Shown: piece after piece, positions 52,469 to 61,619 of the stretch
Position numbering within the stretch: position 1 is the stretch's first letter
How the letters are laid out: each line of letters opens with the position of its first letter
NCBI GenBank assembly: GCA_934444365.1
Contig: CAKSCM010000003.1
Coordinates: 1-64,000 of the forward strand
Length of the DNA stretch: 64,000 nucleotides
From: an uncultured Eubacteriales bacterium
GTDB lineage: Bacteria > Bacillota > Clostridia > Oscillospirales > Acutalibacteraceae
Direction: 5' to 3'
Made by a program: the position numbers and the translations under genes
The notes under the pieces: generated by a model
The model's database searches: none
Told to the model about the DNA's origin: nothing
Seen by the model: the letters and a program-made list of their open reading frames with translations, nothing else

Positions 52469-52711
52469 ATGAAAGTAACCGTTTGTATCGGCTCTTCATG
52501 TCATATAAAGGGTTCCCGTCAGGTTGTTGAGACCTTTCAGAATTTAATCAAGAAGAACGGACTTTCCGACAAGGTTGAGCTTGCCGGAATGTTCTGCATG
52601 GGCAAATGTCAGCAGAGCGTCTGTGTAAGCATTGACGACGCTATTTACTCGGTAGATCCCGAAAAAGCCGAGGAGTTTTTTAACGAAAACGTTTTGGCGA
52701 AGGTGAAATAA
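52469..52711 (+). CDS. Thioredoxin-like [2Fe-2S] protein, copy 1
   Basis: 80 residues with the NuoE/Shethna-type fold. VCIGSSCHIKGS (Cys6 and Cys11) and AGMFCMGKCQ (Cys45 and Cys49) supply the four cluster ligands. It is a minimal stand-alone domain, shorter than NuoE. It starts four bases after rex. Electron partner is probably one of the hydrogenases or the Flx module. Confidence 0.88.
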   Translation: MKVTVCIGSSCHIKGSRQVVETFQNLIKKNGLSDKVELAGMFCMGKCQQSVCVSIDDAIYSVDPEKAEEFFNENVLAKVK

Positions 52712-52712
52712 A

Positions 52713-52958
52713 ATGGTAGTACAAATATGTATCGGCTCTTCATGTCATATAAAGGGCTCTGCGGAGCTTGTCAAATTATTTCAGCAGGAAATAGCAAAAC
52801 GCAAGCTGGAGGATGAAATTACCCTCGCAGGCAGTTTTTGCACCGGCAAATGTAATCGGATCGGTGTTACAATTGCGGTAGACGACGAGGTGTATACCGG
52901 AGTTACTCCCGAGGAATTCAACACATTTTTTGAGGAAAAGGTCTTAAAAAAGCTCTGA
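52713..52958 (+). CDS. Thioredoxin-like [2Fe-2S] protein, copy 2
   Basis: 81 residues, a paralogue of the preceding gene: ICIGSSCHIKGS and AGSFCTGKCNRIG repeat the same ligand pattern. One base separates it from copy 1. The two differ mainly in charge and in the loop after the last Cys, which suggests that they dock to different partners. Confidence 0.88.
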   Translation: MVVQICIGSSCHIKGSAELVKLFQQEIAKRKLEDEITLAGSFCTGKCNRIGVTIAVDDEVYTGVTPEEFNTFFEEKVLKKL

Positions 52959-52977
52959 GTGAAAGGAAAGTGGCACT

Positions 52978-54651
52978 ATGGACTGTCTGACCTTAAAAAA
53001 ATCCAACTGTAAGAACTGCTATAAATGTATTCGCCATTGTCCGGTAAAATCGATACGTTTTTCCGGAAATCAGGCGTATATAATAGGAAACGAATGCATA
53101 CTGTGCGGACAGTGCTTTGTAGTATGTCCTCAGGATGCAAAGCAAATAGTAGACGAGACCGAAAAGGTCAAGGTTATACTTCAGGGAGACGAGCCCGTAG
53201 TGGTAAGTCTTGCTCCGTCCTTTGTTGCAAATTACGAGGGCGTGGGCATTGACTCCATGCGCAAGGCTTTAAAACAGCTCGGATTTTACGACGTTGAAGA
53301 AACGGCCGTCGGTGCGACCATAGTAAAAAACGAGTATGAGCGCATGATCGACGAGGAAAGCAGGGATGTAATTATTACCTCCTGCTGTCATTCGGTCAAT
53401 CTTCTTATTCAGAAATATTTCCCGCGCGAGCTGGATTTTCTGGCCGATGTTCTTTCTCCGATGCAGGCCCATTGCCTTGATATAAAGCGCCGTATACCCG
53501 GCGCAAAAACGGTTTTTGTAGGTCCGTGCGTTGCAAAGAAGGACGAGGCTCAGCATTACGAGGGTATTGTCGATGCCGTACTGACCTTTGATGAGCTGAC
53601 CGCCTGGCTTGCAGCGGAAAACATCGAGCTTGAGCGCGACGAGGACGACAATGAAAATTCGCGCGCGAGATTTTTCCCCACCATCGGCGGAATTTTAAAG
53701 ACCCTGTCAAAGGAAAATCCGAATTATACCTACATGGCCATTGACGGTACTCAAAACTGCATCGAGGCTTTAAAGGATATCGAAAGCGGCAAGATCCATC
53801 GCTGCTTTATTGAAATGTCGGCATGCTCGGGCAGCTGTATAGGCGGTCCGGTTATGGAAAAATTCCACCGTTCGCCCGTTAAGGATTATATGGCGGTGGC
53901 AAAGTTTGCCGGCAAGAAGGATTTTGAGGTAAGTACCCCGGATTCCCTTTCCCTTCGCAAGGAGTTTACCGAAATTGAACGGAAGCTGCAGCCGCCCAGC
54001 GAGGAGGAAATACGCGAAATATTAAGGCAAATGGGGAAGACGCGTAAATCCGACGAGCTTAATTGCGGCTCGTGCGGATACGATACCTGCCGTGAAAAGG
54101 CCATCGCGATATATCACGGCAAGGCCGAAATCTCCATGTGTCTGCCATATTTGAAGGATAAGGCCGAGAGCTTTTCCGACACCATTGTCCGCAACACCCC
54201 CAACGGTCTTATTGTGCTCAATGAGAAATTAGAGGTTCAGCAGATAAACAAGGCGGCGCTGAAAATTCTCAACATCCGCTACGCCTCGGACGTTATGGGC
54301 GATCAGGTCGTCAGAATAATGGAGCCTGCAGATTTTCTCGATGTTTTGAATAAGGGAAGGAATATCCACAATAAACGTGTTTATCTTGCCGAGTACGAAA
54401 AGTATGTCGAGGAAACCATTGTTTACGACCGGGAGTACCGACTGCTTGTGTGCATATTGCGCGACGTTACCGCCGAGGAAATGCAGCGTGAGAAGAAAGA
54501 GAATATAAGCCGCCAGACGGTCGAAATTGCCGATCGAGTTGTAGACAAGCAAATGCGCATTGTTCAGGACATTGCGTCCTTGCTCGGAGAGACGGCGGCC
54601 GAAACCAAAATAGCACTTTCCAAACTCAAGGAGTCTATAAGCGATGAATAA
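52978..54651 (+). CDS. hydS: PAS-containing sensory [FeFe] hydrogenase
   Basis: 557 residues. Two N-terminal [4Fe-4S] motifs (CKNCYKCIRHCP, about 11-22; CILCGQCFVVCP, about 40-51) precede an H-cluster domain with all cysteine motifs kept: TSCCHS (about 141), GPCVAKK (about 181) and SACSGSCIGGP (about 281). Next is a further Fe-S motif CGSCGYDTC plus a distal Cys (about 363-388), a PAS domain (about 395-495) and a C-terminal coiled segment. This layout matches sensory (group C) hydrogenases; the following phosphatase matches the phosphatase-linked subtype. It probably senses H2 and signals through that partner. The stop overlaps the next start by eight bases. Confidence 0.9.
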   Translation: MDCLTLKKSNCKNCYKCIRHCPVKSIRFSGNQAYIIGNECILCGQCFVVCPQDAKQIVDETEKVKVILQGDEPVVVSLAPSFVANYEGVGIDSMRKALKQLGFYDVEETAVGATIVKNEYERMIDEESRDVIITSCCHSVNLLIQKYFPRELDFLADVLSPMQAHCLDIKRRIPGAKTVFVGPCVAKKDEAQHYEGIVDAVLTFDELTAWLAAENIELERDEDDNENSRARFFPTIGGILKTLSKENPNYTYMAIDGTQNCIEALKDIESGKIHRCFIEMSACSGSCIGGPVMEKFHRSPVKDYMAVAKFAGKKDFEVSTPDSLSLRKEFTEIERKLQPPSEEEIREILRQMGKTRKSDELNCGSCGYDTCREKAIAIYHGKAEISMCLPYLKDKAESFSDTIVRNTPNGLIVLNEKLEVQQINKAALKILNIRYASDVMGDQVVRIMEPADFLDVLNKGRNIHNKRVYLAEYEKYVEETIVYDREYRLLVCILRDVTAEEMQREKKENISRQTVEIADRVVDKQMRIVQDIASLLGETAAETKIALSKLKESISDE

Positions 54652-55816
54652 TTTGTGTGCCGACATCGGCTGGAAAAGCATTAACCATGAGGGTGAACAG
54701 CTTTGCGGCGACCATGTTGACATAGTTGAGCAGGGCGAGGATTCCACGGTTATTGTTCTGGCCGACGGGCTCGGAAGCGGCGTAAAGGCGAGTATACTTT
54801 CCACCCTTACCTCAAAGATAATATCCACAATGATGGCCGAGGGGCTGTCGATTGAGGAGTGCGTCTCAACCATAGCGGCGACGCTGCCGATATGCTCGGT
54901 AAGGGGGGTCGCTTATTCGACCTTTACAATAATACATCTTATCGACAACCGCACCGCCGAGTTTATACAGTACGACAATCCGCAGATCATAATGCTCCGC
55001 GACGGGGAGAGCGTTGATTATCCCACAAATGAGCTCAACATCGGCGGTAAAAAGATCTTAAAATCGGAAATTCAGCTTCGCGAGGGCGACATATTTATTG
55101 CCATGAGCGACGGCTGTCCCCACGCCGGAATAGGGCTGGCCTTTAATTTCGGATGGAAACGGGAGGATATAGCCGATTTTATGAAGACCTTTGCGGATGT
55201 AGGCTATACCGCTAAAACCCTTGCAACCATGCTGATTGACGAGTGCAACAAGCAGTACGGATACCATCCGGGGGACGACGCGACGGCCTGTGTTGTGCGT
55301 ATAAGAAAAAGGGAGCCGATGAATATTCTGTTCGGTCCGCCGAGAAACCGCGACGACTGCGATCGTATGATGTCGCTGTTTTTCTCAAAAGAGGGCAAGC
55401 ACATAATATGCGGAGGAACCACCTCGTCGATAGCGGCGAAGTATCTCGGCAAAGCGGTAAAGGCGACCCTTGATTTTGAGCAGAGCGATGTACCGCCCAT
55501 AGCCGAGATAGATGGCGTTGATCTCGTGACCGAGGGCGTTATAACCATAAACAAGGTCATAGAATATGCGAGGGATGCCCTCGGATCGAACGAGCTGTAC
55601 GGGCAGTGGAGTGTCAGCCGCGACGGCGCTTCGATGATATGCCGTATGCTCTTTGAGGACGCGACCGACATCAACTTCTTTGTAGGCCGCGCAATAAACC
55701 CGGCGCATCAGAACCCCGATCTTCCTATAAACTTCAATATAAAGATGAATCTTGTCGAGGAGCTGTCCGCCTGCTTAAGGCAAATGGGCAAAAAGGTCAA
55801 GGTAAGCTATTTCTAA
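54644..55816 (+). CDS. SpoIIE/PP2C-type serine phosphatase linked to HydS
   Basis: 390 residues. The N-terminal ~225 residues form a SpoIIE-like PP2C domain with metal-binding Asp motifs LADGLGSGVKAS (about 40-51) and AMSDGCPHAGIG (about 150-161), and GDDATACVVRI near 212. The C-terminal ~165 residues (from about 225, FGPPRNRDDC, then GGTTSSIAAKYLG) form a separate domain found with this family whose role I do not know. Overlap with hydS implies stoichiometric production. Likely output of the H2 sensor by dephosphorylating an unknown regulator. Confidence 0.88.
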   Translation: MNNLCADIGWKSINHEGEQLCGDHVDIVEQGEDSTVIVLADGLGSGVKASILSTLTSKIISTMMAEGLSIEECVSTIAATLPICSVRGVAYSTFTIIHLIDNRTAEFIQYDNPQIIMLRDGESVDYPTNELNIGGKKILKSEIQLREGDIFIAMSDGCPHAGIGLAFNFGWKREDIADFMKTFADVGYTAKTLATMLIDECNKQYGYHPGDDATACVVRIRKREPMNILFGPPRNRDDCDRMMSLFFSKEGKHIICGGTTSSIAAKYLGKAVKATLDFEQSDVPPIAEIDGVDLVTEGVITINKVIEYARDALGSNELYGQWSVSRDGASMICRMLFEDATDINFFVGRAINPAHQNPDLPINFNIKMNLVEELSACLRQMGKKVKVSYF

Positions 55817-55912
55817 TCGGTTTTACCGGTTTGTAAGCCTAAAGTCCGCATGTCAATACCGCCCGTTTAAAAAATGGGGGGTGTCCCGTGTAATTCGTGT
55901 AAGGAGAACAAA

Positions 55913-57337
55913 ATGAGAAAGTTTGATACAAAGGTACAACACCTGAAATACAAGGTTTTACGCGAAGTTGCGCGCCACGCGTGGGACGATTCGCTGCTTG
56001 AGAATGTGCTGAAAATCCCCGAGCAGATAGTTCCCGGCAACACACCGACCATGCGCTGCTGTGTTTATAAGGAGCGCGCCATACTCGGCGAGCGGGTAAA
56101 AATTGCCATGGGCGGCGACAAAGACAACCCCAATGTCATAGAGGTAATAAATATTGCCTGCGATGAATGCCCCATGAGCGGTTATGAGGTTACAAACTTC
56201 TGCCGGGGCTGTCTTGCCCACCGGTGCGAGGACGTGTGCCGTTTCGGTGCCATAAGCTTTCTTGAAAACCACGTCGCCGTAATCGATAAATCAAAATGTA
56301 AGGGCTGCGGCGCCTGCTCGAGGGTTTGCCCTTACGGCGCCATAATAAACCGTAAACGCCCGTGCGAAATGGCCTGCAAAATCAAGGCGATTTCCATGAA
56401 CGAGGATAAAACGGCGGCCATCGACAACGACAAATGCATAGCCTGCGGTGCATGCGTTTATCAGTGTCCGTTCGGCGCGATAACCGATAAATCCTACATT
56501 CTTGACGTTATAGACATAATTAAAAAGAGCGAAAACGGCAAAAAATACAAGGTGTTTGCCGTGGTGGCCCCCTCAATATCGAGTCAGTTTACCTATGCCA
56601 AGCTCGGGCAGGTTATAACCGGTCTTAAGGAGCTCGGATTCCAGACCGTTGTCGAGGCGGCGCTCGGAGCCGACATGGTGGCCTATGCCGAAAGCAAGGA
56701 GCTTGCCGAAAAGGGCTTTCTTACAAGCTCATGCTGTCCGGCCTTTGTAAGCTATATAGAAAAATCCTTCCCGGATCTTGTTCCCTTTGTTTCGCACAAT
56801 TTGTCGCCGATGGCAACAATATCTAAGTATATAAAGGAGCACGAGGCGCCCTGCAAGGTCGTTTTTATAGGACCCTGTACCGCCAAAAAGGCCGAGGTGC
56901 AAAAGAGCGAGGTTAAACCCTATGTTGACGCCGCGATGACCTTTGAGGAGCTTCAGGCTCTTTTCGACAGCCGCGATATGGACATAACGTCGCTCGGCGA
57001 GGGTGTGCTTGATAATGCCTCTTATTTCGGACGTATATTTGCCCGTTGCGGAGGTCTTTCCGACGCCGTTAAACAGGGCCTGCTTGAGCAGGGAATTACC
57101 GACTTTAACCTTGAAAGCTGCTCGTGCGACGGAATTGAAGAGTGCCGCACAGCCCTGCTTAAAAAGAGCAAGGGAATCTTAAGCGCCAACTTCATCGAGG
57201 GAATGGCCTGTACCGGCGGCTGCATAGGCGGCGCCGGATGCCTTACCCACGGCGAAAAGAACAAGGCCGAGGTTGACAAATACGGCAGAGAGGCCTACGA
57301 AAAGACCATCAGCGACGCCATTTCGGTTTTAAAATAA
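55913..57337 (+). CDS. Monomeric [FeFe] hydrogenase, group B-like
   Basis: 474 residues from the ATG at 55913, which has AAGGAG six bases upstream; the frame extends to 55874 without such a site. N-terminal Cys-rich part: CDECP, CRGCLAHRCEDVC (about 100-112), CKGCGACSRVCP (about 126-137) and CIACGACVYQCP (about 174-185) for three [4Fe-4S] clusters. The H-cluster motifs are TSSCCPAF (about 270), GPCTAKK (about 317) and GMACTGGCIGGAG (about 433). Group B enzymes are thought to exchange electrons with ferredoxin. This could discharge ferredoxin reduced by the Hdr-Flx complex as H2. It ends the long cluster. Confidence 0.92.
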   Translation: MRKFDTKVQHLKYKVLREVARHAWDDSLLENVLKIPEQIVPGNTPTMRCCVYKERAILGERVKIAMGGDKDNPNVIEVINIACDECPMSGYEVTNFCRGCLAHRCEDVCRFGAISFLENHVAVIDKSKCKGCGACSRVCPYGAIINRKRPCEMACKIKAISMNEDKTAAIDNDKCIACGACVYQCPFGAITDKSYILDVIDIIKKSENGKKYKVFAVVAPSISSQFTYAKLGQVITGLKELGFQTVVEAALGADMVAYAESKELAEKGFLTSSCCPAFVSYIEKSFPDLVPFVSHNLSPMATISKYIKEHEAPCKVVFIGPCTAKKAEVQKSEVKPYVDAAMTFEELQALFDSRDMDITSLGEGVLDNASYFGRIFARCGGLSDAVKQGLLEQGITDFNLESCSCDGIEECRTALLKKSKGILSANFIEGMACTGGCIGGAGCLTHGEKNKAEVDKYGREAYEKTISDAISVLK

Positions 57338-57344
57338 TAAAATC

Positions 57345-57600
57345 AAAAGTCATGACCGCCGGCTAAGCCGGCGGCTTGATTAAGCCCTAGAAGGGCTTTT
57401 TACCGGCTGGCATCTAAAGATGCACTGAATGATTTTTCACTTGCATCAAATGCCCCGCCGCCCGTAAACGGGCATCAGGCGTTTTTATCGAGTGCATACG
57501 AATTTTTTGGATTGTTATTCTCGACTCGCTTCGCTCGATGCTTGAAGCTAAAGCTTTTTTTACGGGATGCCTCCACCGGCATAGCCGGTGGTTTCCGAAA
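57345..57600. mobile_element. Hairpin-rich IS200/IS605-like non-autonomous element
   Basis: A ~250-base block of successive hairpins: CCGCCGGC-TAA-GCCGGCGG (57356-57374), AAGCCC/GGGCTT (57382-57398), GCATCT-AA-AGATGC (57410-57423), GCCCGT-AA-ACGGGC (57460-57473) and CCACCGGC-ATA-GCCGGTGG (57573-57591). End hairpins of this kind with a short coding-free centre resemble palindrome-associated elements derived from IS200/IS605. There is no transposase. The call is by pattern only. Confidence 0.45.
57380..57401 (+). terminator. Terminator of the hydrogenase cluster (within the hairpin element)
   Basis: AAGCCC-TAGAA-GGGCTT followed by T-run, 43 bases after the hydrogenase stop. Confidence 0.7.
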
Positions 57601-57604
57601 CAAT

Positions 57605-57644
57605 AAAAATGCACGGTAAGGCAAAAACCTTACCGTGCATTTTT
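57605..57644. terminator. Perfect bidirectional terminator
   Basis: AAAAATGCACGGTAAGG (57605-57621) and CCTTACCGTGCATTTTT (57628-57644) form a 17-base perfect stem with a CAAAAA loop. It separates the rightward cluster from leftward mutS2. Confidence 0.92.
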
Positions 57645-57774
57645 GGCTTTTATCGGACTGATCATTAAAAGGGATAATTTCCGGTGAATACAGGTCGGAT
57701 AACAGTTGAGCAAGCTTTAAAAATATAATTTTAAGCCTTGATGCTCATGTGCCGTGTATCGCCACGGCCTGTTT

Positions 57775-60180
57775 TTATTTGAGCTCGGCGACCGTTACGC
57801 CGTCCTCCCCCTCGCCGAAGACTCCCCGGCGGAAGGTTTTAACGCTTCTGTTTGAACGTAAAAATTCGCGCACTGCGTCGCGAAGAGCGCCGGTTCCCTT
57901 GCCGTGTATTACGGTTACGGTGGATATTCCGCTCATAACCGCATTGTCGATAAAGCCGTCGAGCTCAAGCAGCGCCTCGTCCGCGCGCTTTCCTCGAAGG
58001 TCAATTTCGGGTGATGCTGCCCTTGTGGCCCTCGATTCAACCGAATGCACCGTCCTTACCCCCGTGCGTGTTGCAGGCTTTACCCCCTGCGGCTGGGCGT
58101 TTTCTATCAGCCGTAAATTGTCGGTTTTTACGGTGGTTTTTATAATTCCGGCCATAACGGTCACCGTGTCGCGGTCTTTTGGTGCTTCAAGCACGGTTGC
58201 GCGCTTGTCGATGTCGATTATCTCCACCGTATCGCCGGCTTTAAGGGGACGGGGCAGGCGGTAGGCTTTCGGCAGCTTTTTAATTGCCGGATCGGCCGAA
58301 TCCTCAAGCGATCTTATGCCCTTTTTGGCGGCTGCCCGTGCGGCGCGTAATTGTTCGGCGGCATTTTTGCCGTCGCTTTGTTTTTTAATGCTTTCGAGCT
58401 CCTCTAAAAGCTCATCCGACCGGCTCCTCGCCTTTTCCACTATTCTTTCGGCCTGCTTTTTGGCCTCGGATATAATTCTCTCGCGTTCGCGGTCGAGCTT
58501 TTCGGTGTGCTCGCGCGCCTTTTGCTCGGCCGCGCGCGCTTTTGCTTTTATGTCGGCAATGTCCTGCTTTTCACGCTCGAGGGTTATGTGCGATTCCTCA
58601 AGTTTTCCTACGGCGTCGTCAAAACGGGAATCATCCTCGGACAAAAGGCTCTTGGCGCGATCTATTATTTCTTTGTTCATTCCGAGCCGTGATAGTATCG
58701 CAAAGGCATTTGACCGCCCGGGCAGGCCGATAAGCAGCCTGTAGGTCGGACGAAGGGTCTTAACGTCAAATTCACAGCAGCCGTTGACCACTCCGGGCGT
58801 TTGCAGAGCATACATTTTAAGCTCGGCATAGTGGGTTGTGGCCGCTATTTTACAGCCCTTTTCCCTGAGTTGTTCAAGAATTGACACCGCGAGCGCCGCA
58901 CCCTCGGCCGGATCGGTTCCGGCTCCGAGCTCGTCAATGAGTATAAGGGAATTCTCGTCGGCGCGGGCCAGAATTTCAATAATATTGGTCATATGAGCCG
59001 AGAAGGTCGAAAGAGACTGCTCAATGCTCTGCTCATCCCCGATATCGCATAAAATCTTGTCGTAAACGGCGACCCGGCTGTTTTCTCCGGCCGGTATAAA
59101 AAGTCCGCAAAGCGCCATTATGCTCAAAAGCCCGAGGGTTTTAAGCGCGACGGTCTTGCCTCCGGTATTGGGTCCGGTTATAACCAGGGTGGTGAATTTA
59201 TCACCGAGGGAAATGTCGGTCGGCACTACGGTTTTTCGGTTTAGTAAGGGATGCCTTGCCCTTTTTAGTTCGGTTATTCCGTTTTGATTGAGAATCGGAC
59301 GCGAAGCGTTTATATCGTACGCGAATTTTGCCTTCGCAAAGATCAGATCGAGTGATATCAGCTGGTCATAGCTGATTTTGATGTTATTTGCAAATTCTCC
59401 GCAAAGGGCGGAAAGCTCGGCCAAAATCCTGTCGATCTCGGCCTTTTCCTGACTTTCGAGCACTCGTATGGCATTGTTGGCCTCAACCACGGAATTCGGT
59501 TCGACAAAAACGGTGGAGCCGGAGGCCGACGTATCATGCACGAGTCCGGGAACCTGGGCGCGGAATTCCGCCTTTACGGGAACGACATACCGTCCCGAGC
59601 GCATGGTCACTATCGGATCCTGCAGGCAGTTGCGCATGGAGGATGAGTGTATTATTTTGTCAAGCTGTTCGCGCACCGAATCGCTCGCCTTGCGGATTTT
59701 TCGGCGTATCGAGTAAAGCTCGGGCGACGCGCTGTCGCTTATTTCGTCCTCGGTTATAATCGCGCTCTGTATTTTGTCCTCAAGGAATTTGTTGGGGTAA
59801 AGCGCGTCAAAATACCGGTCGAGCGCCTCGTTTCCCTGAAGATGATTGTTCCGGTGCCATTCGTACAGCGAACGGGTGACCCTTAATACCTCGCATACAT
59901 GCAGCAGCTCGGCCGGGGTAAGGGTCGAGCCGGAGGCCGCGCGGGTAAGGGCGGAATCGACATTTTTAATTCCGCCGAACGACGGCGCGGTATAACGTGC
60001 AATGAGCAAATATGCACATTCGGTTTCACCGAGGAGCTGCTCGGCGCTCTCAAACGAGCCCTCGGGCAAAAGCGAGGCGGCCCTTATTGCCGAATCGGCA
60101 CAGCTGCAAAAGCCTGAGAGCATATTAAGCACCTTGGACAGCTCAAGGGTATTTAAATGTTTAAAATAATAATTGTCCAT
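57775..60180 (-). CDS. mutS2: MutS2 family protein (ribosome-collision/recombination ATPase)
   Basis: 801 residues, typical length. MutS core helices (about 1-320) lead to the ATPase with Walker A ITGPNTGGKTVALK (about 334-347) and Walker B LILIDELGAGTDPAEG (about 405-420). A long coiled coil (about 515-620) and a C-terminal Smr endonuclease domain follow (IDLRGKRADEA, about 726; VIHGKGTGALRDAV, about 763). MutS2 has been linked to suppression of recombination and, in Bacillus, to rescue of collided ribosomes. It has no mismatch-recognition domain. Confidence 0.96.
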   Translation of the reverse strand: MDNYYFKHLNTLELSKVLNMLSGFCSCADSAIRAASLLPEGSFESAEQLLGETECAYLLIARYTAPSFGGIKNVDSALTRAASGSTLTPAELLHVCEVLRVTRSLYEWHRNNHLQGNEALDRYFDALYPNKFLEDKIQSAIITEDEISDSASPELYSIRRKIRKASDSVREQLDKIIHSSSMRNCLQDPIVTMRSGRYVVPVKAEFRAQVPGLVHDTSASGSTVFVEPNSVVEANNAIRVLESQEKAEIDRILAELSALCGEFANNIKISYDQLISLDLIFAKAKFAYDINASRPILNQNGITELKRARHPLLNRKTVVPTDISLGDKFTTLVITGPNTGGKTVALKTLGLLSIMALCGLFIPAGENSRVAVYDKILCDIGDEQSIEQSLSTFSAHMTNIIEILARADENSLILIDELGAGTDPAEGAALAVSILEQLREKGCKIAATTHYAELKMYALQTPGVVNGCCEFDVKTLRPTYRLLIGLPGRSNAFAILSRLGMNKEIIDRAKSLLSEDDSRFDDAVGKLEESHITLEREKQDIADIKAKARAAEQKAREHTEKLDRERERIISEAKKQAERIVEKARSRSDELLEELESIKKQSDGKNAAEQLRAARAAAKKGIRSLEDSADPAIKKLPKAYRLPRPLKAGDTVEIIDIDKRATVLEAPKDRDTVTVMAGIIKTTVKTDNLRLIENAQPQGVKPATRTGVRTVHSVESRATRAASPEIDLRGKRADEALLELDGFIDNAVMSGISTVTVIHGKGTGALRDAVREFLRSNRSVKTFRRGVFGEGEDGVTVAELK

Positions 60181-60287
60181 TTTTTATTTTCCTGATTTTA
60201 AATTTTTACGGTAATATACGGCGGTTTTTGCACAAACTTTTTTCGTTTTTTGCTTTTCGCCGGTTGATTTTTAAAAAGGATAATTCC

Positions 60288-60316
60288 AAAACCGTAAAAA
60301 ATCAGTTTTTTACGGG
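60288..60316 (-). terminator. Terminator overlapping the stop of the HAD gene
   Basis: On the minus strand, CCGTAAAAAA and TTTTTTACGG pair around CTGA and are followed by TTTT. The gene's TAA lies inside the stem. Confidence 0.75.
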
Positions 60317-60960
60317 AAAAGCTCCTTAATGAGCGGCACTATCATCATGGTTTTTTCGGCCGTGCGGTCGGCGCCGGCGGTTTTTAGTTCATCGGCTGAA
60401 AAGGTCGAGGTAATGCCTATGCATTTCATTCCGGCGTTTTGCGCCGCTTTAAGTCCGCTGGGAGCGTCCTCAATTACAACGCATTCCTCCGGCCTTGCGC
60501 CGAGGCGCTTTGCCGCCTCCAAAAAGGCGTCTGGTGCCGGCTTTTTAACGCTTACATCCTCGCCGGTTACAACGGCGCCGAGGTGTTCTCTCGGTATTCC
60601 GGCGGCGCGGATGTTGGCGATGACCTTTATGCTGTCGGCAGCGCTCGCGACCGCAAGGGCATATCCGAGCGAGTGAAGCTTTTCTATCGTCTCGGGGATA
60701 CCCTCAAAAAATCCGGCCTCGCGGTCTACTATCCGAGTATAAATTTCGTAGGCACGGGCCTTCATTTCCGGGATATATTTAACCCCGTGTTTTTCGGCTA
60801 CACCGCCGACAAAAATATCCTCACCCCGTCCGGTAAAGGGATAAAAATCGTCATCACAGGCTTTTATACCATAGTCCTCAAGGGCCAGAATCGCGGATTT
60901 TCTCATAACGGGCTCGGAGTCTATAAGCACTCCGTCCATATCAAAAATTACGGCCTTCAT
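60310..60960 (-). CDS. HAD-superfamily phosphatase, beta-phosphoglucomutase-like
   Basis: 216 residues. Motif I FDMDGVLIDSEP (about 6-17, nucleophile Asp8 and Asp10), a helical cap (about 17-85), motif II near ALAVASAADS (about 108), a Lys in VKKPAPDAFLEAAKRLG (about 142) and motif IV VVIEDAPSGLKAA (about 165). Family I cap, as in phosphoglycolate phosphatase and beta-PGM. The substrate is not known. Its start overlaps the stop of the Nudix gene by four bases, so both are made together. Confidence 0.93.
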   Translation of the reverse strand: MKAVIFDMDGVLIDSEPVMRKSAILALEDYGIKACDDDFYPFTGRGEDIFVGGVAEKHGVKYIPEMKARAYEIYTRIVDREAGFFEGIPETIEKLHSLGYALAVASAADSIKVIANIRAAGIPREHLGAVVTGEDVSVKKPAPDAFLEAAKRLGARPEECVVIEDAPSGLKAAQNAGMKCIGITSTFSADELKTAGADRTAEKTMMIVPLIKELFP

Positions 60961-61514
60961 TTTTTCTCTTCGTCCTTTGTTTTCGATAATTTCATTGCTG
61001 TTTTAAGCACGCCGACCGAGGTTTTGGCGTCGGTTATCGTGCCGTCCATAACCATTTCGACCGCCTTTTCAAGCGGGATTTTCGAAACATTTAAAAATTC
61101 GTCCTCGTCGAGCCTTTGCTCGCCGGTTTTTATTCCGGTCGCAAGGTAAATATAGATTATTTCGGCCGAATAGCCGGGGCTCGGGTACATTCTCGAAAGC
61201 AGGGTGTAATGTTCCGCCGTGCAGCCGGTTTCCTCTTTAAGCTCGCGCTTTGCACAAAGGAGCGGGTCCTCGTTTTTCTCAAGCTTGCCGGCCGGTATCT
61301 CCAAAATCTCCTCCATATACGGGTAGCGGAACTGGCTGACAAGATAGATATTTTCATCATCGTCAAGCGCCACAACGCAAACGCCGCCGCCGTGCTCAAT
61401 CACCTCGCGAGATGCGGTTTTTCCGTTAGGCAGCAGGACGTCGTCGTTCCTTAAATTCAGTATTCTGCCTTTATAGATATAGTTTTTCTTAATGGTTTTT
61501 TCGGTCGTTTCCAT
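60957..61514 (-). CDS. Nudix hydrolase, ADP-ribose pyrophosphatase type
   Basis: 185 residues, the usual NudF length. The Nudix box is complete: G in IPAGKLEKNEDPLLCAKRELKEETGC (about 73-98), with the catalytic REL-EE-G pattern. YSAEIIYIYLATG after the box and the N-terminal dimerising strands fit ADP-ribose pyrophosphatases, which recycle ADP-ribose in the cytosol. It leads the HAD gene. Confidence 0.93.
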   Translation of the reverse strand: METTEKTIKKNYIYKGRILNLRNDDVLLPNGKTASREVIEHGGGVCVVALDDDENIYLVSQFRYPYMEEILEIPAGKLEKNEDPLLCAKRELKEETGCTAEHYTLLSRMYPSPGYSAEIIYIYLATGIKTGEQRLDEDEFLNVSKIPLEKAVEMVMDGTITDAKTSVGVLKTAMKLSKTKDEEKK

Positions 61515-61619
61515 ATTATCTCCGATTTTTAATATTTATTATGTTTTAAAAATGGTGTATTTTTCAGGAATGAATCATCCCGAAAAGCGCTCATTTTTCG
61601 AACGGCTTTTAACGCAGGG

